NCBI RefSeq assembly: GCF_001704275.1
Contig: NZ_CP011533.1
Location: 4,588,001-4,652,000 of the forward strand
Origin: Streptomyces noursei ATCC 11455
GTDB taxonomy: Bacteria; Actinomycetota; Actinomycetes; Streptomycetales; Streptomycetaceae
Direction of reading: 5' to 3'
DNA: 64,000 nt
The notes beneath the pieces are model-generated. The model was given only the letters and a program-made list of their open reading frames with translations. It did no database searches and was not told the origin of the DNA. Shown in pieces: positions 44,199-51,897 of the stretch (position 1 is the first letter of the stretch; every line of letters starts with the position of its first letter). The position numbers were made by a program, and so were the translations under genes.

Positions 44199-45302
44199 TC
44201 AGCGCTCCCCGTCCGCGTCCGGTGCGCCGCCGCCCGCGTCCGGCGCGGCCCGGAAGACCGGCAGCAGCAACTCCTCGTCCGCCTGGAGGAATTCCAGCCG
44301 CACCGGCATCCCGATCCGGACCCGGTCGGGCGGCACGCCGATCACGTTGCTGACCATCCGGACCCCCTCGGCCAGTTCGATCAGCCCGACCGCGTACGGC
44401 CCGGCCGCGCCTTCGGCGGCACCGGCTCCGGGTGCGGCACCGGCGTCGGCTTCGACTGCGGGCTCGCTGAAGGCCGGGAACGGCGGGTGGTGCATCACCA
44501 CGTACGAATAGACCGTCCCGGCGCCGCTCGCCTCGACGGTGTCCCAGTCCGCCGAGCCGCAGCCGTTGCACCCGGGCAGCCAGGGGAAACGCAGCGTCCC
44601 GCAACCGCCGCAGCGCTGGACGAGCAGTCTGCGGTCGGCCACGCCGGCCCAGAATCCGGCGTTGTCGCGGTTGACCACCGGACGGGGCCGCTTCGGGCGG
44701 GGCCGGGACGGACCGCCGCGGCCCGGCCCCCGGCCCCCGGGGCTGTGCCGGGCCGCCGGCGCGTACTTCAGGACCCGGAAGCGGTGCGTCCCGGCCGGCT
44801 CCCCGTTCGCCCGGACGTCCATCCGGGTCGTGACGAAGTGGCCGGTGCCCAGCTTGGTGGTCTTGCGCGCCGACACCGACTCGATCACCGCGTCGAAGGT
44901 GATCACGTCCCCGGGGCGCAGCGGGCGGAGGTACTCCTGCTCGCAGTCGGTGGCCACGATCGAGGTGTAACCGGCGTCGTCGAGAAGGGCGGACAGCTCG
45001 TCGTACGCGCCGCCGCGGCCCCGGTGTCCGGAGAGCCCGCCCATCGTCCACGCCTGGAGCATGGTCGGCGGGGCGACGGCGTCCGGCCCCCGGTAGGCGG
45101 GGTGGGCGTCGCCCATCGCCTCGCACCAGTGCCGGATCATCGTCTCGTTGACCGGGTCCTTTCCCACGCCCGCGGTCGACGCCGGGCGGCCCTCGAACGC
45201 CTTGAGTGCCCGCTCGTACGAGGCGCCACCGGGCGCTCCGGCGCCCGAGGTCCCGGCGTCCCGTCCGGCGTCCCGCCCCGAGGTCCCTGCATCCCCACTC
45301 AC
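44199..45302 (-). CDS. chsH2: ChsH2-like MaoC-DUF35 fusion protein
   Basis: A 367-residue fusion. The N-terminal part is MaoC-like (SYERALKAFEGRPASTAGVG, VNETMIRHWCEAMGDAHPAY, PPTMLQAWTMGGL). The C-terminal part is a DUF35 domain with a zinc ribbon, CGGCGTLRFPWLPGCNGCGS, and an OB fold (YSYVVMHHPPFPAF). This is the layout of mycobacterial ChsH2, where the DUF35 domain docks to Ltp2 and passes on the hydrated steroid. The GTG at 45302 has GGAGGGGG upstream and overlaps the stop of chsE2 (GTGA). Confidence 0.88.
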   Translation of the reverse strand: MSGDAGTSGRDAGRDAGTSGAGAPGGASYERALKAFEGRPASTAGVGKDPVNETMIRHWCEAMGDAHPAYRGPDAVAPPTMLQAWTMGGLSGHRGRGGAYDELSALLDDAGYTSIVATDCEQEYLRPLRPGDVITFDAVIESVSARKTTKLGTGHFVTTRMDVRANGEPAGTHRFRVLKYAPAARHSPGGRGPGRGGPSRPRPKRPRPVVNRDNAGFWAGVADRRLLVQRCGGCGTLRFPWLPGCNGCGSADWDTVEASGAGTVYSYVVMHHPPFPAFSEPAVEADAGAAPGAGAAEGAAGPYAVGLIELAEGVRMVSNVIGVPPDRVRIGMPVRLEFLQADEELLLPVFRAAPDAGGGAPDADGER

Positions 45303-46483
45303 CGCTGCCGCCCCCTCCGCATCCCCAGTCGCATCGTGGCCACGATCTCCCTCTGCACCTCGCCGACCCCGCCCCCGAACGTGTTGATCTGGGCGGCGCG
45401 GTTCATCCGCTCCAACGCGCCGTCCCCGTGGGCGCCCGGCGAGCCCGCCCGGACGAGCGCGGTGTCGCCGACCACCTCCTGGCACATCCGGTAGACCTCG
45501 ACCGTGCTCTCCGTCCCGGCGAACTTGACCCCGCTGGCGTCCCCGGGGCTCAGCGTCCCGGCGCCCACGTCCCCGACCAGCCGCCAGTTGAGCAACCGGG
45601 TGGCGGCCAGCCGGGCGTGCGCCTCGGCGAGCCGGGCCCGCACCCAGGGCCGGTCGGCGGGCCGCTCCCCGGTCTCCGGGTCCGGCGTACGGGCGTGGGC
45701 CAGCGCGGCCTCGTAGGCGTCCTCGGCCTGCATCCCGAGGGCGGCCAACGCGACCCGCTCGTGGTTGAGTTGGTTGGTGATCAGCCCCCAGCCGCCGTTC
45801 TCCTCCCCCACGAGGTTCCCGTACGGGACGCGCACCCCGTCGTAGTAGGTCGCGGTGGTCATCAGTCCGCCGACCGTCTCGATGGGGGTCCAGGAGAAGC
45901 CGGGCGCATCGGTCGGCACGAGGATGATCGAGATGCCGCGGTGCTTGGGGGCGTCGGGGTCGGTGCGGCAGGCGAGCCAGATCCAGTCGGCCTGGTGGGC
46001 GTTGCTGGTGAAGCTCTTGCTGCCGCTGATCAGCCAGTCGGGGCCCTCCGAACCGCCCGCCGGGCCCTCCGCTTTCACCGCTCGCGTCCGTAGCGACGCC
46101 AGATCGGTGCCGGCCTCCGGCTCCGTGTAGCCGATCGCGAAGACCAGCTCGCCCGTGAGGATGCGCGGCAGGAAGAAGTCCTTCTGGGCCTGCGTCCCGT
46201 ACTTCATCAGCGTCGGGCCGACGGTGTTCAGCGTGACCATCGAGACCGGGGCGCCCGCGCGGTACGCCTCGTCGAAGAAGACGAACTGCTCGTCGGGGCC
46301 GCGCCCCTGCCCTCCGTAGGCGGTCGGCCAGCCCAGGCCCAACAGGCCGTCGGCGCCGATCCGGCGCAGCACCGCGCGCTGCGCGACCGGGTCCGCGACC
46401 GGCCCGTCCGGCAGCACGTCGCGGAAGTACGCACGGAGTTCGGCGCGCAGGCGCCGCTGGCGCGGAGTGGGGGCGAGATGCAC
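45299..46483 (-). CDS. chsE2: ChsE2-like acyl-CoA dehydrogenase subunit (FadE29 type)
   Basis: A 394-residue flavin-binding acyl-CoA dehydrogenase. FAD/substrate signatures include FAIGYTEPEAGTDLASLRTR, WIWLACRTDPDAPKHRGISI, GGWGLITNQLNHERVALAAL and the terminal NTFGGGVGEVQREIVA. These match mycobacterial FadE29. With ChsE1 it would introduce the double bond in the propionyl-CoA side chain. First gene of the operon; the GTG at 46483 has AAGGAAGG upstream and an 18-bp palindrome lies 39 bases before it. The gene order (E2-H2-E1-H1-ltp2) differs from the mycobacterial E1-E2-H2-H1-ltp2. Confidence 0.9.
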   Translation of the reverse strand: MHLAPTPRQRRLRAELRAYFRDVLPDGPVADPVAQRAVLRRIGADGLLGLGWPTAYGGQGRGPDEQFVFFDEAYRAGAPVSMVTLNTVGPTLMKYGTQAQKDFFLPRILTGELVFAIGYTEPEAGTDLASLRTRAVKAEGPAGGSEGPDWLISGSKSFTSNAHQADWIWLACRTDPDAPKHRGISIILVPTDAPGFSWTPIETVGGLMTTATYYDGVRVPYGNLVGEENGGWGLITNQLNHERVALAALGMQAEDAYEAALAHARTPDPETGERPADRPWVRARLAEAHARLAATRLLNWRLVGDVGAGTLSPGDASGVKFAGTESTVEVYRMCQEVVGDTALVRAGSPGAHGDGALERMNRAAQINTFGGGVGEVQREIVATMRLGMRRGRQR

Positions 46484-46521
46484 GTCGGCGGGCCTTCCTT
46501 CGGGTGACGGCCGTACGAACG

Positions 46522-46562
46522 AGCGAGCGGGTTTCTGACTGTCCGTCAGAAACCCGCTCGCT
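46522..46562. promoter_or_regulatory. 18-bp palindrome upstream of the steroid side-chain operon
   Basis: A perfect inverted repeat of 18 bp (46522-46539, 46545-46562) with a TGTCC centre; the core reads TTTCTGAC-tgtcc-GTCAGAAA. It sits 39 bases upstream of the first start codon. The TCTGAC/GTCAGA core resembles operators of TetR-type regulators of fatty acid or steroid genes. It could alternatively act as a hairpin. Confidence 0.6.
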
Positions 46563-46665
46563 GTCAAGGTCCGCGCGGTGAACCCCAGAGCGGCCCACTT
46601 GTCCGCCGCGCGGCACCTCGTCTCACCCTCCGGTCAACCGCCGCACCCGTGCGCGGCGGACCGAC

Positions 46666-46968
46666 TCACCAGATCTGGTCGAAGTCGACGTCGGGGTTGC
46701 TCTGGTCGATCACCGTGACGCCGCTGCCGTTCACACTCGCGGTGTTGTTCCGGTTGGACGCCCCGGGACCGTTGGCGACCTGCTGGCCGGTGGTGGAGTT
46801 GCCGTTGTTGATGCCGCCGACGCCGCCCACCTGGCTGGTGGAGGCCGCGCTCGACCCGTTGTTCGCGAAGCCACCGTTGTCGGCCTGCGCCACACCGGCA
46901 CAGAGCGCCGCGGCGAAGGGCAACGCGAGCGCGACAGCCATGACGCGGGCGGTACGGGTGCTTGCCAT
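46666..46968 (-). CDS. Small secreted Asn/Gly-rich protein
   Basis: A 100-residue protein with a signal peptide ending near AGVAQA (residue 29) and a mature part rich in Asn, Gly, Ser and Thr (NNGNSTTGQQVANGPGASNR) ending in the acidic-aromatic tail DQSNPDVDFDQIW. No cysteines remain in the mature part. AGGAGG lies five bases before the ATG. Size and composition recall surface or aggregation-prone coat proteins, but it has no chaplin or rodlin signature that I can confirm. Stand-alone. Confidence 0.75.
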   Translation of the reverse strand: MASTRTARVMAVALALPFAAALCAGVAQADNGGFANNGSSAASTSQVGGVGGINNGNSTTGQQVANGPGASNRNNTASVNGSGVTVIDQSNPDVDFDQIW

Positions 46969-47437
46969 GTCTTCCTCCTACGGAACGCAACCTCTGGGTT
47001 GTGACCTGCATGGATCCGGTAAGTGGACCCGGTCGCCGGACCGCTCCCGGACCGGACCCGCATTCCCGGGCCCCGCTCCGGATCGCCGGCCCCGACCGGT
47101 CCGTAAAGTGCTAACTCCAGCTGCTCACCGGGTAGTTGGCCGACCACCCCGGTTCCTGCCTCGACGTCGCGACCACAGGATTGCCCACCCGGTCCCCGGC
47201 GAACCCACGAGGAAAGGTCGGTTCCCCCGCAAGCATGAGAGGCCCCGGGTAAACCCCGACGCCTCCACTCGCACCACCCGCACGCCCCCGCGGACCTCGG
47301 ACGATGCACCGCGACCCGCTCCCCCAAGGGAAAGTGCGCCCCTCGTCCGCCCGGCGGACCCGGCGCACTTGTGATCTTCGTCGCGCGCCCACGCTCCCCC
47401 CCTTCCCTTTCTCGAACATCCGTACGAAAATGAAGCC

Positions 47438-48460
47438 ATGGCCACGCCCCACCGCCATACCGCATTGACCACCGCACACCCGGCGACGCCCGCGTTCCCG
47501 CCTGACCCCCCGGCCGACCTCAGGCCCACCCCCCGGCCGGACCCGCCCCCGGCCCGGCTCCTCGCCCCGGCCGACGCCCACCACGCCGCCCTCGCCCACG
47601 CCCTGCGCGCCGCCGAGCACGGCTACCCGGTCATCCCCCTGACCCGCACCAAACTCCCCGCGCTGCGCTCCCCGCACCACGACCACCGCGCCCACGGCAC
47701 CCACCACACCCGCAGCACCCACGACGAACCGGTGGCCCCGCCCTGCCACGGCTCCTGCGGACGCCTCGGCCACGGCGTCCACGACGCCACCACCGACCCG
47801 CTCGCCATCCGCCGGATGTTCGCCGCCGCCCCCTGGGCCACCGGCTACGGCATCGCCTGCGGCCGGGCCCCGCACCACCTCGTCGGCATCGACCTCGACA
47901 CCAAGCACGGCGCGGACGGCCACACCGCCCTGCGCCTGATCGCCGCGGCCCACGGCTTCCCGCTCCCCCCGACGGTCACCGTCCTGACCCCCAGCGGCGG
48001 CCGTCACCTCTGGTTCACCGGCCCGCCCGCGCCGCCGGTCCCCAACTCCGCCGGCCGGCTCGCCCCGGGCATCGACGTCCGCGGCGCGGGCGGCTATCTG
48101 GTCGGCCCCGGCTCCCTCACCACCCACGGCCGGTACGTCCTCGCGCCGGACGCACCCCGCCGCCCCGCCCCGGCCCCGCCCGCCCTGCTGGCGCTCCTGC
48201 TCCCCCCGCTCGGCACCCCGCCCCCGCCTCCGTACGCCACCCCGCGCGGCCACCGTCAGCCGCCCGCCGACGCCCTCCTCCGCTTCGTCCGCGCCTCCCC
48301 GAGCGGACAGCGCAACACCCGCCTCTTCTGGGCCGCTTGCCGCGCGTACGAGGCCGGGCTCGGGCCGGAGCTCGCCGAACGCCTGGTCGCCGCGGCCCGC
48401 CACACCGGCCTCTCGGAGTCCGAGGCCCGCGCCACCCTCGCCTCGGCATCCCGCCACTGA
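47438..48460 (+). CDS. Bifunctional DNA primase/polymerase N-terminal domain protein
   Basis: A 340-residue protein with a prim-pol (archaeo-eukaryotic primase-like) domain: ALAHALRAAEHGYPVIPL at about residue 50, the GTKLP-like TRTKLPAL, the metal-binding DxD in LVGIDLDTKHGADG, and TPSGGRHLWFTG. The segment around residues 75-110 is His-rich. A C-terminal helical region (about 285-338) follows a Pro-rich linker. No helicase domain is present. A second, shorter protein of the family is at 57743. Its role on the Streptomyces chromosome is not established. Confidence 0.87.
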   Translation: MATPHRHTALTTAHPATPAFPPDPPADLRPTPRPDPPPARLLAPADAHHAALAHALRAAEHGYPVIPLTRTKLPALRSPHHDHRAHGTHHTRSTHDEPVAPPCHGSCGRLGHGVHDATTDPLAIRRMFAAAPWATGYGIACGRAPHHLVGIDLDTKHGADGHTALRLIAAAHGFPLPPTVTVLTPSGGRHLWFTGPPAPPVPNSAGRLAPGIDVRGAGGYLVGPGSLTTHGRYVLAPDAPRRPAPAPPALLALLLPPLGTPPPPPYATPRGHRQPPADALLRFVRASPSGQRNTRLFWAACRAYEAGLGPELAERLVAAARHTGLSESEARATLASASRH

Positions 48461-48500
48461 CCCCGGGCCGACCCACTGCCCGGACCCCGAGGAGGGGCCT

Positions 48501-49265
48501 CTAGACCACCGGCTTGCGCGCCTCGATCAGGAACCGCGTCGTGTGCGCCACAAAGGCGCCCTCCCGCCGGATCCGCCGGTCCAACTCCCTCAGCCGCTCC
48601 CGGTATTGCTCGACGGTGAAGCCCGGCACCATCCACACCACCTTCCGCAGGAAGTAGACGACGGCCCCGATGTCGAAGAACTCCGTCCGCAGCGTCTCGT
48701 GCCGCAGATCGACGACCTCCAGCCCCGCCGCCTCCGCGTCCCGCCGCGCGTCCTCGGGGTGCCGGGCCCGCCGGACCTCCTCCGGCTGCGGCCCCAGGAA
48801 GTACTCCACCAGCTCGAACACGCTGGACGGCCCGACCTGTTGGGAGAGATAGACACCCCCCGGCCGCAGCACCCGGGCGATCTCCGCCCACCACACCGTC
48901 ACCGGATGCCGACTGGTCACCAGGTCGAACGCGGCGTCCCCGAACGGCAACGGCGGCTCGTCCTCGTCCGCCACCACCACCGCGCCCAACGGATGCAGCA
49001 GCGCGGTCGCCCTGGCGACGTTCGGCGGCCAGGACTCCGTCGCCACCATGAGCGGCGGAAGCGCCCCCGCCCCGGCGAGCACCTCGCCACCGCCGGTCTG
49101 GATGTCCAGCGCCGCCGACGCCCGCGCCAGCCGCTCCCCCATCAACCGCTGATAGCCCCACGAAGGCCGCTGCTCGGTGGCCCGCCCGTCCAGCCAGGAG
49201 AAGTCCCAGCCCGCCACCGACACCGCCTCGGCCTCCGCCACCAGCTCCTCAAAAGAACGCTCCAT
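48501..49265 (-). CDS. Class I SAM-dependent methyltransferase
   Basis: A 254-residue protein with a Rossmann-type methyltransferase core: LDIQTGGGEVLAGAG as motif I, then VVADEDEPPLPFGDAAFDLV and ARVLRPGGVYLSQQVG. The C-terminal region (RRIRREGAFVAHTTRFLIEA) is usual for small-molecule methyltransferases of this group. The substrate is unknown. The ATG at 49265 is preferred to a longer open frame reaching 49466. It is divergent from the gene at 49415. Confidence 0.87.
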   Translation of the reverse strand: MERSFEELVAEAEAVSVAGWDFSWLDGRATEQRPSWGYQRLMGERLARASAALDIQTGGGEVLAGAGALPPLMVATESWPPNVARATALLHPLGAVVVADEDEPPLPFGDAAFDLVTSRHPVTVWWAEIARVLRPGGVYLSQQVGPSSVFELVEYFLGPQPEEVRRARHPEDARRDAEAAGLEVVDLRHETLRTEFFDIGAVVYFLRKVVWMVPGFTVEQYRERLRELDRRIRREGAFVAHTTRFLIEARKPVV

Positions 49266-49414
49266 GCCCCCACCCTCACCGCCCCCGACCCTCCTCGCCA
49301 GCCTTTTCTCCCCCACCGCCGCCACCACAGCCCCCGCCCACCAACCGGGTGAAGCCCCCGACACCACCCGCGCCACCCCGCCAGAATCGAACGAGTGAGC
49401 GGTATCCTTTCGCT

Positions 49415-49789
49415 GTGGCTGACAAGCAGAAGACCTACGACTTCCCCCAGGACCTGCGGGAAGCACAGCTGGAGCTGCACCAGGTCCAGTCCGCCCTCGC
49501 GGACCTCTACAAGCGCCTTCCGTGGTCGGTCGCCCCCCTCCCCGGCTGGACGCACACCAAGGAGAACGGTCACTTCCACGAGACCGAACGCGCCGAGTCC
49601 CCGGGCTGGACCGACGAGGAAAAGGCCCAGGTGGCCGACTTGCGCGCCCGCACCCTCGACCTCGCCGAACGCGTCGTCACCCACGACTTCTGGTCCGCCT
49701 GCGACGACGCCCCCGCCGCCCGCTCCGCCCTCAAACACCTCCACGAGCAGGAAGAGGCCGCGGAGGAACACCAGGCCCTCGGCGAATAG
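49415..49789 (+). CDS. Small helical protein, unknown function
   Basis: A 124-residue acidic protein starting VADKQKTYDFPQDLREAQLE. It is almost wholly helical and charged, with a central WSVAPLPGWTHTKENGHFH segment and a Glu-rich tail. It has no cysteines, signal peptide or membrane segment. I know similar proteins as conserved Streptomyces hypotheticals only. The GTG at 49415 lacks a strong ribosome binding site. Confidence 0.7.
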   Translation: MADKQKTYDFPQDLREAQLELHQVQSALADLYKRLPWSVAPLPGWTHTKENGHFHETERAESPGWTDEEKAQVADLRARTLDLAERVVTHDFWSACDDAPAARSALKHLHEQEEAAEEHQALGE

Positions 49790-49809
49790 CCCCACCGACC
49801 ACCCCACAC

Positions 49810-49846
49810 GGAAGGGGCGCCCGGCCTCTGGCCGGACGCCCCTTCC
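49810..49846. terminator. Terminator hairpin between convergent genes
   Basis: A 17-bp stem with one mismatch (49810-49826, 49830-49846) and a three-base loop, between the ends of the 124-residue gene and the S53 peptidase gene. Confidence 0.85.
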
Positions 49847-49888
49847 CGTTCACGGCAAGGCACCGCGGGACGGCCGCTGGCCCTCCTC

Positions 49889-51271
49889 TCAGCCCTCCTT
49901 GGCGAGGGCCGGGACGAAGCGGGCCGCGTCGATCGTGCCGACGCCGGTCGCCATGTCGTAGCCCTTCACCGCGGTGTAGCCGGCGACTCCCGCGTGGCTG
50001 TTGTTCGTGCCGTCCTTCACATCCACGATCCCGGTGGACGGGTTCCGCGAGGACTTCGCGGACAGCGAGTACAGCGCCTGGTGGATGTCGCCCAGCCGGT
50101 GGCCGGCGACCTGGTCGGCCAGGGCCACGATGCCCGCGAAGAGCGGACTGGCCTCGCTGGTGCCGGTGTAGACGTCCCAGCCGACCCGCTTCGGGTTGTA
50201 GCTGGAGTACACCCACGCGCCGCCGTTCAGCGCGGCGGACATCGAGACGTCGGGGGTGCCGCGGTGGGCGCCGACCATCTGCCCGACCCCGTTCTGGTAC
50301 GAGGGGCGGGCGAAGACATGGGACGGGCCGCCGCCGCTCGCGCCCTCGTCGTTGTAGACACTGTCCGGCGCGATGCGGTCACCCTTGGCGTCCAGGTGCA
50401 GCTGGGTGCCGCCGACCGAGACGGCCAGCGGGTCGGAGGACGGCCAGGCGTTGACCTTGTACGGGTAGTCGGCGTTGCCGTCCGCGGTGGTGTTGGTGGC
50501 TCCGCCGTCGCCGGAGGCGGCGAGGACGGTCACCTTGTGCTCGGCCGCGTCCTTGAAGGCGTACCGCAGGTTCTCGATGCTGGAGAAGTCACCCTTGCGG
50601 AAGCCGGGGAAGGTGTTCTCCGTCGCACCGAAACTCTGGCTGATCACATCGCCCACACCGCGGTCGACGAGCGACTTCTCGGCGTCCATCATCTCTCGCA
50701 GACCGGTGGCGCCGTCCCCGTTCTGGTCGGCGCCGGACTCCACCAGCACGATGTGCGCGTCCGGGGCGACGGCATGCGCCATCTCCACGTCGAGGGTGCT
50801 CTCCCCGGCCCAGCTGACCTGGGCGGAGTTGTTGGGGTCGAAGGACGGGACGTTGCCCCACTTGACCACGTCGACATGGGTGCTCTTCATGCCGAAGCGG
50901 GCGCTGTAGACATCCAGATCATGCTGGATGGTCGGCGAGCCGAAGGAATCCACGATCACGATCGTGCGCCCCTTGCCGGTGACTCCCGCCTGGTACAGCG
51001 GGTCCAGGTGGTACGCCTGCCGGTACTGGTTCGGGGTGTAGCAGGAGATCTGCCACTTCGCCCGGCACTGCTCGGTGGTCAGCAGGCTTTGGGCCGCGTT
51101 CTCCGATTGCGCCCCGGCCGTCGCTGGCACGACCGTGACTCCCCGCCCCGCGTGCACAGGTGCGGCGACCGCGGAACCGGACAGAACCGGGGATATGAGT
51201 GCGACATTGGCGAGGGTGGTGGCCCCGGCCGCTGCGGCCACGATGCGGCGCCGCGCACGAATTCTGCGCAT
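49889..51271 (-). CDS. Secreted S53 (sedolisin-type) peptidase
   Basis: A 460-residue secreted enzyme. The signal peptide (RRIRARRRIVAAAAGATTLA then a hydrophobic core) ends near residue 37. Catalytic residues by family comparison: Glu157 and Asp161 in GESTLDVEM, Asp255 in AASGDGGA and Ser372 in TGTSEASPLF. It differs clearly from the S53 gene at 878, so the two are paralogues and not a recent duplication. The ATG at 51271 has AAGGGGA upstream; the frame is open to 51346. It lies downstream of a gap without genes, so it has its own promoter. Confidence 0.9.
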   Translation of the reverse strand: MRRIRARRRIVAAAAGATTLANVALISPVLSGSAVAAPVHAGRGVTVVPATAGAQSENAAQSLLTTEQCRAKWQISCYTPNQYRQAYHLDPLYQAGVTGKGRTIVIVDSFGSPTIQHDLDVYSARFGMKSTHVDVVKWGNVPSFDPNNSAQVSWAGESTLDVEMAHAVAPDAHIVLVESGADQNGDGATGLREMMDAEKSLVDRGVGDVISQSFGATENTFPGFRKGDFSSIENLRYAFKDAAEHKVTVLAASGDGGATNTTADGNADYPYKVNAWPSSDPLAVSVGGTQLHLDAKGDRIAPDSVYNDEGASGGGPSHVFARPSYQNGVGQMVGAHRGTPDVSMSAALNGGAWVYSSYNPKRVGWDVYTGTSEASPLFAGIVALADQVAGHRLGDIHQALYSLSAKSSRNPSTGIVDVKDGTNNSHAGVAGYTAVKGYDMATGVGTIDAARFVPALAKEG

Positions 51272-51704
51272 GGTTATTCCCCTTGCAAGGCGATACCCCC
51301 ACTCAACAGTTGTGGCGATCCCACCCCGAGGCCGCGCGCAGAGCAAGCATTTCCCCCTGTGCGACTTCTCACTGATGTGTCACTTGTCACTGTTGTCCGA
51401 TTCGGGACCATGTGCCCGCGCCACCCCCGAAGCCCCACCGGGCCCGCTGGAATTCGGGGCCAGGCCGCAGGCTCACCCCCAAGCCCGAACTCACCGCCCC
51501 CCAGCCACAGTTGACGTGGTTCGATCACGCCGAGGACTACGCCGAGATGAAGTGCCCCGAGGCGGCATCGGCAAAGGGCCGGGCCACACGTACCGATGCT
51601 CCAGGCTCACGTCGCGTGCCGACGGGGCCTGATCCCCGTCCACGCCTCGTCGGCACAGGCCGGTCAGCGGTGCGACGGACCTGCGCGAAGCGCGCCAGGA
51701 AAAC
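51272..51704. other. Intergenic region upstream of the S53 gene
   Basis: About 430 bases with no supported gene. A plus-strand frame running from 51412 into the tRNA at 51768 is not credible. I see no clear promoter hexamers. Confidence 0.4.
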
Positions 51705-51748
51705 GGATGGGCGGGGGCCCCGGATCGTTCCGGGACCCCCGCCCATCC
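51705..51748 (-). terminator. Hairpin downstream of tRNA-Ser(TGA)
   Basis: A 20-bp stem with a single mismatch (51705-51724, 51729-51748) and TCGT loop, 19 bases past the tRNA 3' end. Confidence 0.85.
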
Positions 51749-51767
51749 ACATGTTCGTTCACCTGCG

Positions 51768-51854
51768 CGGAGGCTGTGGGATTTGAACCCACGGTGACGT
51801 CGCCGCCACGACAGTTTTCAAGACTGTTCCCTTAGGCCGCTCGGGCAAGCCTCC
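51768..51854 (-). tRNA. tRNA-Ser(TGA)
   Basis: An 87-base class II tRNA on the minus strand: acceptor GGAGGCT/AGCCTCC, anticodon stem ACAGT/ACTGT enclosing CTTGAAA (anticodon TGA), a long variable arm and T arm GTGGG-TTCAAAT-CCCAC. Confidence 0.97.
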
Positions 51855-51897
51855 CCGCGGCACCGGAGTGCGGTGTCGCGGGGATCAGACTAGCGCG

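Noticed and set aside
46522..46562. Reading the palindrome as a terminator of the steroid operon's neighbour
   Set aside because: No gene ends close to it on the appropriate strand; it lies in a promoter position, so an operator is more likely.
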